From assembly GCF_051297175.1 (NCBI RefSeq), contig NZ_JBINNY010000001.1, positions 4,154,001 to 4,218,000 on the forward strand: DNA of 64,000 nt, in the 5' to 3' direction. This DNA is from Dryocola sp051297175 (lineage in GTDB: Bacteria > Pseudomonadota > Gammaproteobacteria > Enterobacterales > Enterobacteriaceae). The notes under the pieces were generated by a model that was given only the letters and a program-made list of their open reading frames with translations, was not told where the DNA came from and did not search any database. This document shows, in pieces, positions 45,899 to 54,348 of this stretch; position 1 is the first letter of the stretch, and each line of letters begins with the position of its first letter. Made by a program: the position numbers and the translations under genes.

Positions 45899-46579
45899 AT
45901 GAATGACATAGATACCCTTATCAGCAATAACCAGCTCTGGTCAAAACTGATGGAGGAAGAAGACCCCGGTTTTTTTGAACGTCTTGCGTTAGCCCAAAAA
46001 CCCCGCTTTCTTTGGATTGGCTGCTCCGATAGCCGCGTACCGGCCGAGCGTTTGACCGGCCTTGAGCCAGGCGAACTTTTCGTTCACCGCAACGTGGCAA
46101 ACCTCGTCATTCATACCGACCTGAACTGCCTGTCCGTCGTGCAATACGCGGTGGACGTGCTGGAAGTCGAACACATTATTATCTGCGGTCACTACGGCTG
46201 CGGCGGCGTGCAGGCTGCGGTTGAAAACCCGGACTTGGGGCTTATCAACAACTGGCTGCTGCACATTCGCGACATCTGGTTCAAGCATAGTTCGCTGCTG
46301 GGAGAACTCCCGCCGGAACAACGTCTTGATACGCTTTGCGAGCTGAACGTGATGGAACAGGTGTATAACCTCGGCCATTCAACGATTATGCAGTCTGCCT
46401 GGAAACGCGGGCAGAAGGTGACGATACACGGCTGGGCCTACGGCATTCACGACGGTCGCTTGCGCGATCTTGAAGTGACAGCAACCAGCCGCGAGTCTTT
46501 AGAGCAGGGATACCGCAGCGGGATTTCCAACCTCAAGCTCGCCCACAGCAGCCACAAGCATAGAACGCCTTCCCAGTAA
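45899..46579 (+). CDS. can: Beta-class carbonic anhydrase
   Basis: Can interconverts CO2 and bicarbonate and in E. coli is needed for growth in air. It is 226 aa from MNDIDTLISNNQLW; the frame is open 17 codons upstream but those are not conserved. Zinc ligands are Cys42 and the Asp44-Arg46 dyad in GCSDSRVPAERL, then His and Cys in CGHYGCGG near residues 98-101. The last few residues (SSHKHRTPSQ) extend beyond E. coli's end. A terminator follows. Confidence 0.97.
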   Translation: MNDIDTLISNNQLWSKLMEEEDPGFFERLALAQKPRFLWIGCSDSRVPAERLTGLEPGELFVHRNVANLVIHTDLNCLSVVQYAVDVLEVEHIIICGHYGCGGVQAAVENPDLGLINNWLLHIRDIWFKHSSLLGELPPEQRLDTLCELNVMEQVYNLGHSTIMQSAWKRGQKVTIHGWAYGIHDGRLRDLEVTATSRESLEQGYRSGISNLKLAHSSHKHRTPSQ

Positions 46580-46589
46580 GACAGATAGC

Positions 46590-46613
46590 AAAAAGGGCCG
46601 TTAAGGCCCTTTT
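46590..46613 (+). terminator. Intrinsic terminator of can
   Basis: AAAAGGGCC-GTTAA-GGCCCTTTTGCT, 10 bases after the stop. Confidence 0.85.
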
Positions 46614-46619
46614 GCTATT

Positions 46620-46760
46620 GTAGGTCGAGTAAGGTGCAAGCCGTCATCCGACGATTTGTGTTGCCATCACCTGCGGGACGCCCTCATCCCGGCCTTCTCC
46701 CCCAGGAGAAGGAGAAAGGGCTAGCACGTAGGTCAGGTAAGGCGCAAGCCGCCACCCGAC
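46620..46760. repeat. Two second-type REP-like units flanking a CCTTCTCC/GGAGAAGG palindrome
   Basis: Units at 46620-46652 (GTAGGTCGAGTAAGGTGCAA start, the most diverged copy) and 46728-46760 (GTAGGTCAGGTAAGGCGCAA start, ending CCACCCGAC). Between them at 46690-46713 lies GGCCTTCTCCCCCAGGAGAA followed by GG, an imperfect palindrome of a kind common between enterobacterial genes. No gene is seen in this 200-base gap between convergent can and hpt. Confidence 0.8.
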
Positions 46761-46779
46761 AACTCCCGACTATTCTTTT

Positions 46780-47316
46780 CTACTCGTCCAGCAGCACAAC
46801 CTTGCCAACGTACGGCAGATGGCGATAGCGCTGCGCGTAGTCGATACCGTAACCCACCACGAACTCATCAGGGATTGAGAAGCCAACCCATTCAACGGTG
46901 ACGTCCACTTCGCGGCGCTCTGGCTTATCCAGCAGCGTACAGATGGCGAGGGATTTTGGCTCGCGCAGGCGGAGAATCTCACGCACTTTGCTCAACGTGT
47001 TGCCGGAATCAATGATGTCTTCAACGATCAGCACGTCTTTGCCACGGATGTCTTCATCCAGGTCTTTAAGGATCTTCACGTCGCGGGTGGTGGACATGCC
47101 GCTGCCGTAGCTGGAAGCCGTCATAAAATCGACTTCGTGGGGCACGTGCACCTGACGGCACAGGTCAGCCATGAACATAAACGAGCCGCGCAGCAGGCCA
47201 ACCAGCACCATGTCGCTACCGCTATCACGATAGTGTTCAGTTATTTGACGCCCCAGTTCAGCGATACGGTCTTTGATCTCCGCTTCCGGGATCATCACTT
47301 CAACAGTATGTTTCAT
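46780..47316 (-). CDS. hpt: Hypoxanthine phosphoribosyltransferase
   Basis: Hpt salvages hypoxanthine (and guanine weakly) with PRPP to give IMP. It is 178 aa from MKHTVEVMIPEAEI; an upstream in-frame ATG (MVKDMKHT) four codons earlier is used in some annotations. PRPP motif VLIVEDIIDSGNTLSKV near residue 100 is intact. It is divergent from gcd with a 196-base shared control region. Confidence 0.97.
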   Translation of the reverse strand: MKHTVEVMIPEAEIKDRIAELGRQITEHYRDSGSDMVLVGLLRGSFMFMADLCRQVHVPHEVDFMTASSYGSGMSTTRDVKILKDLDEDIRGKDVLIVEDIIDSGNTLSKVREILRLREPKSLAICTLLDKPERREVDVTVEWVGFSIPDEFVVGYGIDYAQRYRHLPYVGKVVLLDE

Positions 47317-47444
47317 ATCTTTAACCATATGATTTAAAAACAAATCATTCGATGCTGGTTAACCTGCAGCCAACACAAAATATTCAGGCCAGCAGTATAA
47401 CAGCAAAAGACATTCGCTTCCGCTATCAGTAAAAAAGCCATTTA

Positions 47445-47460
47445 TGTGATGAAAGTCACA
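47445..47460. promoter_or_regulatory. CRP-cAMP binding site between hpt and gcd
   Basis: TGTGA-TGAAAG-TCACA is a perfect match to the CRP core with N6. It lies 53-68 bases above the gcd start and 129 above hpt. In E. coli gcd is reported to be under negative CRP-cAMP control, and this position near the gcd promoter fits that. Confidence 0.8.
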
Positions 47461-47512
47461 CTTGTTAATAACTATAATGAATTGCTATCAAACTTTTAAG
47501 AGCGTGATAATT

Positions 47513-49897
47513 GTGAAAACAAATAACTCAGGTTCGCGAGCGATCGCGGCCTTAACAGCCCTGTTTGCGGTACTTACCGGGCTGTATTTACTTATTGGCG
47601 GGATATGGTTAGTGGCAATTGGCGGGTCCTGGTACTACCCAATTGCAGGCGTGGTGATGTTAATCACCGCATGGTTACTCTGGCAACGCAAAGCCCTGGC
47701 CCTGTGGCTGTACGCCGCATTCTTGCTTTGCACCCTGGCATGGAGCGTCTGGGAAGTCGGCTTTGACTTCTGGGCGTTAACCCCGCGCCTGGACGTCGTA
47801 TTCTTCTTTGGCGTGTGGCTGCTGCTGCCGTTTGTCTATCGTCAGTTTATCCTGCCTTCCGCTGGCGCGAAGCCTGCGCTGGGTGCGGTACTTGCGGTAA
47901 CCGTGGTCGCCCTGGTCTGGGCGGTGTTTAACGATCCGCAGGAAATCAACGGCACGCTGAGCGCGGATGCAAACGCGCCAGCTGCGACGGCAACGTCTTC
48001 TATTCCTGATGCAGACTGGCCGGCATATGGCCGCAACCAGGAAGGCCAGCGCTATTCGCCGCTCAAGCAGATCAACGATAAGAACGTCGGTCAGCTGAAA
48101 GAGGCCTGGTCGTTCCAGACCGGCGACGTGAAGCGTGCAACCGATCCGGGCGAAATCACCAACGAAGTCACCCCGATTAAAATCCGCGACACGCTTTACC
48201 TGTGTACCGCGCACCAGCAGCTGTTTGCGCTGGACGCCGCAACCGGCAAGCAGAAGTGGAAATTCGACCCGCGTCTGGATACCAACCCTTCGTTCCAGCA
48301 CGTGACCTGTCGCGGCGTTTCTTATCATGAAGCCACGGCGGATAACGCCAGCCCGGACGTCGTTTCTGACTGCCCGCGCCGCATCATCCTTCCGGTGAAC
48401 GACGGTCGCCTGTTTGCAATCAACGCCGACAACGGCCAGCTGTGCGAAAGCTTTGCTAACAAAGGCATTCTGAATCTGCAAACCAACATGCCGGTCACCA
48501 CGCCGGGCATGTACGAGCCGACTTCCCCACCGATTATCACCGATAAGGTGATTGTCATTGCCGGTGCTGTAACGGACAACTACTCCACGCGCGAGCCGTC
48601 TGGCGTGATCCGTGGCTTCGATGTCAACAGCGGTAAACTGCTGTGGGCGTTCGATCCGGGTGCGAAAGATCCGAACGCAATTCCCGGTGACGAGCATCAC
48701 TTCAGCCTGAACTCGCCGAACTCCTGGGCTCCGGCCGCGTATGACGCGAAGCTGGATCTGGTCTATCTGCCGATGGGCGTTACCACGCCGGATATCTGGG
48801 GCGGCAACCGCACGCCAGAGCAAGAGCGTTATGCGAGCAGCATCGTCGCCCTGAACGCGACGACCGGCAAGCTGGCCTGGTCCTATCAGACCGTGCACCA
48901 CGACCTGTGGGACATGGATATGCCTTCTCAGCCAACGCTTGCGGATATTACCGATAAAAACGGCAACACCGTTCCGGTCATTTACGCCCCGGCGAAAACC
49001 GGCAACATCTTTGTGCTTGACCGCCGTGACGGCAAGCTGGTTGTTCCCGCTCCGGAAAAACCGGTGCCGCAGGGCGCTGCGAAAGGCGACTACGTGACGC
49101 CAACCCAACCCTTCTCCGATCTGAGCTTCCGTCCGAAGAAAGATCTGAGCGGCGCGGATATGTGGGGCGCAACGATGTATGACCAGCTGGTCTGCCGCGT
49201 GATCTTCCACAAGCTGCGTTATGAAGGCATCTTCACGCCGCCGTCCGAGCAGGGCACGCTGGTGTTCCCGGGTAACCTGGGGATGTTCGAGTGGGGCGGT
49301 ATCTCAGTCGATCCTAACCGCCAGGTCGCTATCGCTAACCCAATGGCGCTGCCGTTTGTCTCTAAGCTGATGCCGCGCGGCCCGGGCAACCCGATGGAGC
49401 CGCCGAAAGACGCGAAAGGCTCAGGCACTGAAACAGGCATTCAGCCGCAGTACGGCGTGCCGTATGGCGTGACGCTGAACCCGTTCCTCTCACCGTTCGG
49501 CTTACCTTGTAAGCAGCCGGCGTGGGGCTACATTTCTGCGGTTGATTTGAAAACCAACGAAGTGGTGTGGAAAAAACGTATCGGGACAGTGCGCGACAGC
49601 TCGCCGCTTCCGCTGCCGTTTAAAATGGGGATGCCAATGCTGGGCGGCCCAATTTCCACCGCGGGCAACGTGCTGTTCATCGGCGCTACCGCAGATAACT
49701 ACCTGCGCGCGTATAACATGAGCAACGGTGAAAAACTGTGGGAAGCCCGTCTGCCGGCCGGTGGCCAGGCAACGCCAATGACCTATGAAGTGAACGGCAA
49801 GCAGTACGTCGTGATCTCCGCGGGCGGCCACGGCTCCTTCGGCACGAAGATGGGTGACTATATCGTCGCTTACGCTTTGCCGGACGACGCGAAGTAA
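47513..49897 (+). CDS. gcd: Quinoprotein glucose dehydrogenase
   Basis: Gcd oxidises glucose to gluconolactone in the periplasm, passing electrons to ubiquinone; it needs PQQ. From the GTG (VKTNNSGSRAIA) it is 794 aa (E. coli 796). Five membrane helices (about 1-145) anchor an eight-bladed propeller with DWPAYGRNQEGQRYSPL, HVTCRGVSYHE and VHHDLWDMDMPSQP. A short stretch near residue 700 (VRDSSPLPLPFKMG) is shorter than E. coli's. No pqq genes are in the window, so whether active enzyme forms is unknown. Confidence 0.96.
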   Translation: MKTNNSGSRAIAALTALFAVLTGLYLLIGGIWLVAIGGSWYYPIAGVVMLITAWLLWQRKALALWLYAAFLLCTLAWSVWEVGFDFWALTPRLDVVFFFGVWLLLPFVYRQFILPSAGAKPALGAVLAVTVVALVWAVFNDPQEINGTLSADANAPAATATSSIPDADWPAYGRNQEGQRYSPLKQINDKNVGQLKEAWSFQTGDVKRATDPGEITNEVTPIKIRDTLYLCTAHQQLFALDAATGKQKWKFDPRLDTNPSFQHVTCRGVSYHEATADNASPDVVSDCPRRIILPVNDGRLFAINADNGQLCESFANKGILNLQTNMPVTTPGMYEPTSPPIITDKVIVIAGAVTDNYSTREPSGVIRGFDVNSGKLLWAFDPGAKDPNAIPGDEHHFSLNSPNSWAPAAYDAKLDLVYLPMGVTTPDIWGGNRTPEQERYASSIVALNATTGKLAWSYQTVHHDLWDMDMPSQPTLADITDKNGNTVPVIYAPAKTGNIFVLDRRDGKLVVPAPEKPVPQGAAKGDYVTPTQPFSDLSFRPKKDLSGADMWGATMYDQLVCRVIFHKLRYEGIFTPPSEQGTLVFPGNLGMFEWGGISVDPNRQVAIANPMALPFVSKLMPRGPGNPMEPPKDAKGSGTETGIQPQYGVPYGVTLNPFLSPFGLPCKQPAWGYISAVDLKTNEVVWKKRIGTVRDSSPLPLPFKMGMPMLGGPISTAGNVLFIGATADNYLRAYNMSNGEKLWEARLPAGGQATPMTYEVNGKQYVVISAGGHGSFGTKMGDYIVAYALPDDAK

Positions 49898-49907
49898 AAT
49901 GAAGAGT

Positions 49908-49976
49908 GTCGGATGGCGCTTGCGCTTATCCGACCTACTGTAGGGCGGATAAGCGCAAGCGCCATCCGCCTTTTTT
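49908..49976. repeat. REP-like inverted pair at the gcd/cueO junction, likely also gcd terminator
   Basis: A first-type unit (GTCGGATGGCGCTTGCGCTT start, 49908-49938) is followed after one base by an inverted unit (49940-49970) identical to the right arm at 13651-13681. The inverted unit is itself a hairpin ending in six T, which also forms the end of cueO, so it could terminate gcd transcripts. Confidence 0.85.
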
Positions 49977-51549
49977 ACGCCACCGTAAACCCGAGCATCA
50001 TGCCGGTATCTTCATGTTCCAGCAGGTGGCAATGCGCCATATAAGCGTGCTCTTTTGCAGCCGTATGATCGAACCGCACCAGCACCTCGCTACGCCCGCC
50101 TTCCACACGAACCGTATCCTTCCAGCCCTGACGATGTGCTGCAACCGGCTGCCCGTTCTCGCTTAAAATGCGGAACTGCGTGCCGTGAATGTGGAACGGA
50201 TGCAGCATCATGTCGCCCTCCCCCGAAATCGTCCACTTCTCATATTTGCCCTTCTCGGCGGCAAACGCGGGCGCGTTCATATCGAAAGCCTTACCGTTAA
50301 TCTTGTTGGCGTCGTAGATGTCGAAACCGCTCTTGCCGTGATTCATACCGCCGTGGCCCATGTGCTTCATACCGCCGCCCATGTTCCCCATATTGCCGTG
50401 CCCGGGCATGCTCATGCCCGCCATCGCCTGCTCGCCGTATTTGTCCATCAGCGCCTGCATGCCCATCATGTCGAGCATCGGGTCCATCATCAGCTGCAGC
50501 CAGCGTTCGGTCAGGCCATCAAGGGCCGGGAGCGCGGGCATGTTGACCAACCTGTCAGGCAGTTCGCCGGACGCGGCGATGCGCAGCGGCTGAATGCGGG
50601 CAACGGGAACGGGTTTATCAAACGGGGCGACGGTCATGCCCATCTGCCTGACGGGCAGCGTGACGATATCAAAGGCTTTACCGTCGCTCGTATCCACCAG
50701 CACCTCAAAGCGTTCGCCCATCAGCATCGGTAGCTCCGTCACCTTTACCGGCTCGGCCAGCAGGCCGCCGTCGCTGGCAATGACATAGAGCGGACGATTG
50801 TCGCTGGCGGCGATGTTCAGCGAGCGGGCGTTACAGCCGTTGAGCAGCCGCAGGCGCAGCCAGCCACGCGGGTTGGCGTGCTGCGGGTAGCGCGCGCCGT
50901 TGCACAGTAAGGTGTCGCCAAACCAGCCTACCGCCGCGCTCATGACGTCGAGCCGGTAGTCAATCTGGCCGTCAGCGGAAAAACGTTTGTCCTGGATAAT
51001 CAGCGGCACGTCGTCGATGCCCCACTGCTTGGGCAGCATCAGCTGGCGGCTTTCGGTGTCTTCAATCAGCACCAGCCCGGCAAGCCCCATCGCCACCTGA
51101 TGCCCGGTTTTGCCGTGCTGATGAGGGTGGAACCAGCAGGTCGCGGCACGCTGTTCGGGGGTGAAGCTAACGGTGCGTTTCCCGCCTGCGGCAATCACGC
51201 CGTGCGGCCCGCCGTCGACATCGCCCGGTACTTCCAGACCGTGCCAGTGCACCGTAGTTTCTTCAGCCAGGCTATTATAAATATCTACGGTAACCTTTTC
51301 GCCCTTCGTCAGCCGCAGGGCGGGGCCAAGCAGATTGCCGTTATAGCCCCAGGTGGTGGCCGATTTTGCGCCGAAGGCAGTCTTGCCGGATTGCGCGGTC
51401 AGACGCAGGCTACTTTTCGCATCAGGGGTCAACAAAGCAGGGATCGGTAAGGCTGGGCGATCCGCCGCCAGCGCCGTACGGCTCCAGAGCGGCAGCGCGC
51501 TAAAAGCGCCTAATGCCGCAGAATATTTTAGAAAGTCACGACGATGCAT
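49975..51549 (-). CDS. cueO: Multicopper oxidase CueO
   Basis: CueO oxidises Cu(I) to Cu(II) in the periplasm and protects against copper. It is 524 aa with a Tat signal (MHRRDFLKYSAALGAFSALP). All four copper motifs are present: HWHGLEVPG, CWFHPHQHGK, HPFHIHGTQF and HCHLLEHEDTGMM. The Met/His-rich insert (MDPMLDMMGMQALMDKYGEQ ... MGHGGMNHG) differs from E. coli in detail. The ATG at 51549 has AAGGAA nine bases up. A CueR-type promoter lies upstream. Confidence 0.96.
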   Translation of the reverse strand: MHRRDFLKYSAALGAFSALPLWSRTALAADRPALPIPALLTPDAKSSLRLTAQSGKTAFGAKSATTWGYNGNLLGPALRLTKGEKVTVDIYNSLAEETTVHWHGLEVPGDVDGGPHGVIAAGGKRTVSFTPEQRAATCWFHPHQHGKTGHQVAMGLAGLVLIEDTESRQLMLPKQWGIDDVPLIIQDKRFSADGQIDYRLDVMSAAVGWFGDTLLCNGARYPQHANPRGWLRLRLLNGCNARSLNIAASDNRPLYVIASDGGLLAEPVKVTELPMLMGERFEVLVDTSDGKAFDIVTLPVRQMGMTVAPFDKPVPVARIQPLRIAASGELPDRLVNMPALPALDGLTERWLQLMMDPMLDMMGMQALMDKYGEQAMAGMSMPGHGNMGNMGGGMKHMGHGGMNHGKSGFDIYDANKINGKAFDMNAPAFAAEKGKYEKWTISGEGDMMLHPFHIHGTQFRILSENGQPVAAHRQGWKDTVRVEGGRSEVLVRFDHTAAKEHAYMAHCHLLEHEDTGMMLGFTVA

Positions 51550-51581
51550 TTGCAATTCCTTTAGTCAGCAGGCGTGCGGTG

Positions 51582-51612
51582 AGCATAAACCTTTCCCCAA
51601 CGGGAAGGTCAA
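51582..51612 (-). promoter_or_regulatory. CueR-activated promoter of cueO
   Basis: On the minus strand: -35 TTGACC, 19-base spacer, -10 TATGCT, with the dyad CCTTCC-CGTTGGGG-AAAGG inside. The long spacer and this dyad are the hallmark of MerR-family copper promoters (cueO and copA in E. coli). Confidence 0.85.
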
Positions 51613-51692
51613 GTTTGCAGCAGAGAATAAATCTCGTCGTGGTCCAATTAACTGTGATAACGTTTCGCATCTAATGAAAAGTGGTAGACGTG

Positions 51693-52040
51693 ATGAAGAT
51701 GGGAGTTAGGGCGTTAATGTTGGGTGCTTTGCTGGCGTTTTCTACCAGCAGTCAGGCACTTAGCGAATCCGAAGCAGAAGATATGGCCGATCTGACTGCG
51801 GTGTTTGTGTTTCTGAAAAATGATTGCGGCTATCAAAACCTCCCTAATGGACAGATTCGTCGCGCGCTGGTCTTTTTTGCTCAGCAAAATCAGTGGGATT
51901 TAAGCAACTACGATAGCTTCAACATTAAGGCGCTTGGTGAGGACAGCTACCGCGATCTGAGCGGCATCGCCATTCCAAAGGCGAACAAGTGCAAATCGTT
52001 GGCCCGTGATTCATTAAGCCTGCTCGCCTACGTTAAGTAA
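51693..52040 (+). CDS. yacC: Small secreted protein YacC (PulS/OutS-like), function unknown
   Basis: 115 aa with a signal peptide (MKMGVRALMLGALLAFSTSSQA), cleaved before LSESEAEDMADL. The mature part is nearly identical to E. coli YacC, including two Cys (NDCGY and NKCKSLA) that could form a disulfide. Distant similarity to type II secretion pilotins (PulS/OutS) has been noted for the family, but no secretion genes are nearby. The ATG at 51693 gives the same signal-peptide length as E. coli; the frame also has a GTG four codons up. Confidence 0.9.
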   Translation: MKMGVRALMLGALLAFSTSSQALSESEAEDMADLTAVFVFLKNDCGYQNLPNGQIRRALVFFAQQNQWDLSNYDSFNIKALGEDSYRDLSGIAIPKANKCKSLARDSLSLLAYVK

Positions 52041-52070
52041 TCCGCCCTCTCCAAACCTCTGCTGAAACTT

Positions 52071-52090
52071 TAGCCGTGCACTCACGGCTA
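52071..52090 (+). terminator. Hairpin between yacC and speE
   Basis: TAGCCGTG-CACT-CACGGCTA, followed by TTGTTAG. The T tail is poor, so termination is uncertain. Confidence 0.5.
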
Positions 52091-52149
52091 TTGTTAGCTA
52101 CCATGTTGCACCCATTTTTCAAGGTTGTTAACAAAGAGGTGTATCCCCA

Positions 52150-53016
52150 ATGACCGATAAAAAAGTGTGGCAGGAAACGCTGCACGATAGCTTTGGCCAG
52201 TACTTTGCCATCGACAACGTGCTGTATCACGAGAAGACCGAGCATCAGGATTTGGTCATCTTCGAAAACGCCGCCTTTGGCCGCGTCATGGCGCTGGATG
52301 GCGTGGTGCAAACTACCGAACGCGACGAGTTTATCTATCACGAAATGATGACCCATGTGCCGCTGCTGGCGCACGGGCAGGCAAAACACGTGCTGATCAT
52401 CGGCGGCGGCGACGGCGCCATGCTGCGCGAAGTGACCCGCCACAAAAGCGTTGAAAGCATCACGATGGTGGAAATCGATGCGGGCGTGGTGTCGTTCTGC
52501 CGCCAGTATCTGCCAAACCATAACGCCGGAAGCTATGACGATCCGCGCTTTAAGCTGGTTATCGACGACGGCGTCAATTTTGTTAATCAGACGACGCAAA
52601 CGTTTGACGTGATAATTTCCGACTGCACCGATCCGATCGGGCCGGGTGAAAGCCTGTTTACCTCCGCGTTCTACGAGGGCTGCAAACGCTGCCTGAACCC
52701 CGGCGGAATTTTCGTCGCGCAAAACGGCGTCTGCTTCCTCCAGCAGGATGAGGCCGTCGACAGCCACCGCAAGCTTAGCAACTACTTCAGCGACGTCAGC
52801 TTTTACCAGGCGGCCATCCCGACCTATTTCGGCGGCATTATGACTTTCGCCTGGGCAACCGATAACAACGCGCTGCGCCACATGCCTGGCGAAACCCTGC
52901 AGGCCCGCTTCCATAAGGCTGATATAGCCTGCCGCTACTACAACCCGGCAATCCACACGGCAGCCTTTGCCCTGCCGCAATATTTGCAAGATGCGCTGGC
53001 AAACCAGTCATCCTAA
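52150..53016 (+). CDS. speE: Spermidine synthase
   Basis: SpeE transfers aminopropyl from decarboxylated SAM to putrescine, giving spermidine and methylthioadenosine (cleared by MtnN, 18.2 kb). It is 288 aa, as in E. coli. The SAM-binding VLIIGGGDGAMLREV lies near residue 80 and the catalytic Asp in ISDCTDPIGPGE near 158. speD follows 14 bases later with a strong AAGGAGGTGAT. Confidence 0.98.
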   Translation: MTDKKVWQETLHDSFGQYFAIDNVLYHEKTEHQDLVIFENAAFGRVMALDGVVQTTERDEFIYHEMMTHVPLLAHGQAKHVLIIGGGDGAMLREVTRHKSVESITMVEIDAGVVSFCRQYLPNHNAGSYDDPRFKLVIDDGVNFVNQTTQTFDVIISDCTDPIGPGESLFTSAFYEGCKRCLNPGGIFVAQNGVCFLQQDEAVDSHRKLSNYFSDVSFYQAAIPTYFGGIMTFAWATDNNALRHMPGETLQARFHKADIACRYYNPAIHTAAFALPQYLQDALANQSS

Positions 53017-53030
53017 GGAGGTGATAAAAA

Positions 53031-53825
53031 TTGAAAAAGCTGAAACTGCACGGCTTTAACAACCTGACGAAAAGCCTGAGTTTTTGTATCTACGATATTT
53101 GCTATGCCAAAACCGCCGAAGAGCGCGACGGGTATATTGCGTATATTGATGAGCTGTATAACGCGAACCGTTTGACGGAGATCCTCAGCGAAACCTGCTC
53201 GATAATTGGCGCGAATATCCTGAATATCGCCCGCCAGGACTATGAACCCCAGGGTGCCAGCGTCACGATTCTGGTCAGCGAAGAGCCGGTCGACCCGCAA
53301 AACATCGACAACTCCGAACATCCCGGCCCGCTGCCGGACGCCATCGTCGCCCATCTTGATAAAAGCCATATCTGCGTCCACACCTATCCGGAAAGCCACC
53401 CGGAAGGCGGCCTGTGTACCTTCAGGGCGGATATCGAAGTGTCGACCTGCGGGGTGATTTCACCGCTCAAGGCGCTCAATTACCTGATTCACCAGCTGGA
53501 ATCCGATATCGTCACCGTGGACTACCGCGTGCGCGGCTTCACCCGCGATGTGAACGGCATGAAGCACTTTATTGACCACGAGATAAATTCGATTCAGAAC
53601 TTTATGTCAGACGATATGAAGGCGCTCTACGACATGCTGGACGTGAACGTTTATCAGGAAAATATCTTCCACACCAAGATGCTGCTTAAAGAGTTCGATC
53701 TGAAGCACTACATGTTCCACACCCGCCCGGAGGATCTGAGCGAAGAGGAACGCAGAACGATTACGGATTTACTCTGGAAAGAGATGCGCGAAATTTATTA
53801 CGGTCGCAATATTCCACACATCTGA
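53031..53825 (+). CDS. speD: S-adenosylmethionine decarboxylase proenzyme (TTG start)
   Basis: SpeD makes decarboxylated SAM for SpeE using a pyruvoyl group. It is 264 aa from a TTG (LKKLKLHGFNNLTKS, read as Met), supported by the near-perfect AAGGAGGTGAT seven bases upstream and by the E. coli protein start. Self-processing occurs at Lys-Ser in LDKSHICVHTYPESHPEGG near residue 112. The conserved Cys in STCGVISPLKAL lies near 140. Confidence 0.97.
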   Translation: MKKLKLHGFNNLTKSLSFCIYDICYAKTAEERDGYIAYIDELYNANRLTEILSETCSIIGANILNIARQDYEPQGASVTILVSEEPVDPQNIDNSEHPGPLPDAIVAHLDKSHICVHTYPESHPEGGLCTFRADIEVSTCGVISPLKALNYLIHQLESDIVTVDYRVRGFTRDVNGMKHFIDHEINSIQNFMSDDMKALYDMLDVNVYQENIFHTKMLLKEFDLKHYMFHTRPEDLSEEERRTITDLLWKEMREIYYGRNIPHI

Positions 53826-53834
53826 CGTGATGGC

Positions 53835-53859
53835 GGCGGGTAGCGCATGCCTACCCGCC
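53835..53859. terminator. Perfect hairpin between convergent speD and yacL
   Basis: GGCGGGTAG-CGCATGC-CTACCCGCC. It is stable but lacks a T run on either strand, so it may protect mRNA 3' ends rather than terminate by itself. Confidence 0.5.
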
Positions 53860-53865
53860 CAAAAA

Positions 53866-54228
53866 TTAGCGCTGATTCACAAACTCGCGGTAGGCCGTTA
53901 CCACCTGCAGAAAATCCTCTACGCCGCAGAACGACAGGCTTTCTTCGTCGTAATAGCTCATCCCGTCTTCCATCTCGTCGCCGGAAATTTCCAGCTGATT
54001 GGCGCGGATAATCACCTCTTCACCGTCCAGCCACAGGGTGTATTCATGCCCGGTACGCTGCCACTGGCGCTCGCTCCCTTTAACGGACTGCGCGGCCTGC
54101 TCAACCTCATCAAGCAGCGCCAGATTGTCTTTTACTTCTTCATTGAACCAATGGCCCACCACCTCGTGGCCCATCGACATACGCACTTTCACAAGTCCTG
54201 TGACGTCACGCAAAAATTCATATTCCAT
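53866..54228 (-). CDS. yacL: YacL family protein (UPF0231), function unknown
   Basis: A 120-aa soluble acidic protein, E. coli length, starting MEYEFLRDVTGLVKVRMSMG. The frame is open further upstream without conservation. It has no signal or membrane segment. No function is known; its place beside acnB is conserved in enterobacteria but is interrupted here by three extra genes. Confidence 0.93.
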   Translation of the reverse strand: MEYEFLRDVTGLVKVRMSMGHEVVGHWFNEEVKDNLALLDEVEQAAQSVKGSERQWQRTGHEYTLWLDGEEVIIRANQLEISGDEMEDGMSYYDEESLSFCGVEDFLQVVTAYREFVNQR

Positions 54229-54348
54229 GGTGTTTTCCTCTGCAAGGCGAGGGAAAGTCAGCACCCCTTCGCGTATAGCGTAATTATCGCAGCAAAGTTG
54301 GCGAAAAAACAGCGTGGAGCACGTCAAACAGTCACTTTCTTTTGGCCA

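Noticed and set aside
47777..49210. 477-codon open frame antisense to gcd
   Set aside because: Shadow frame; Arg/His-rich with no recognisable domain, while gcd is intact on the other strand.
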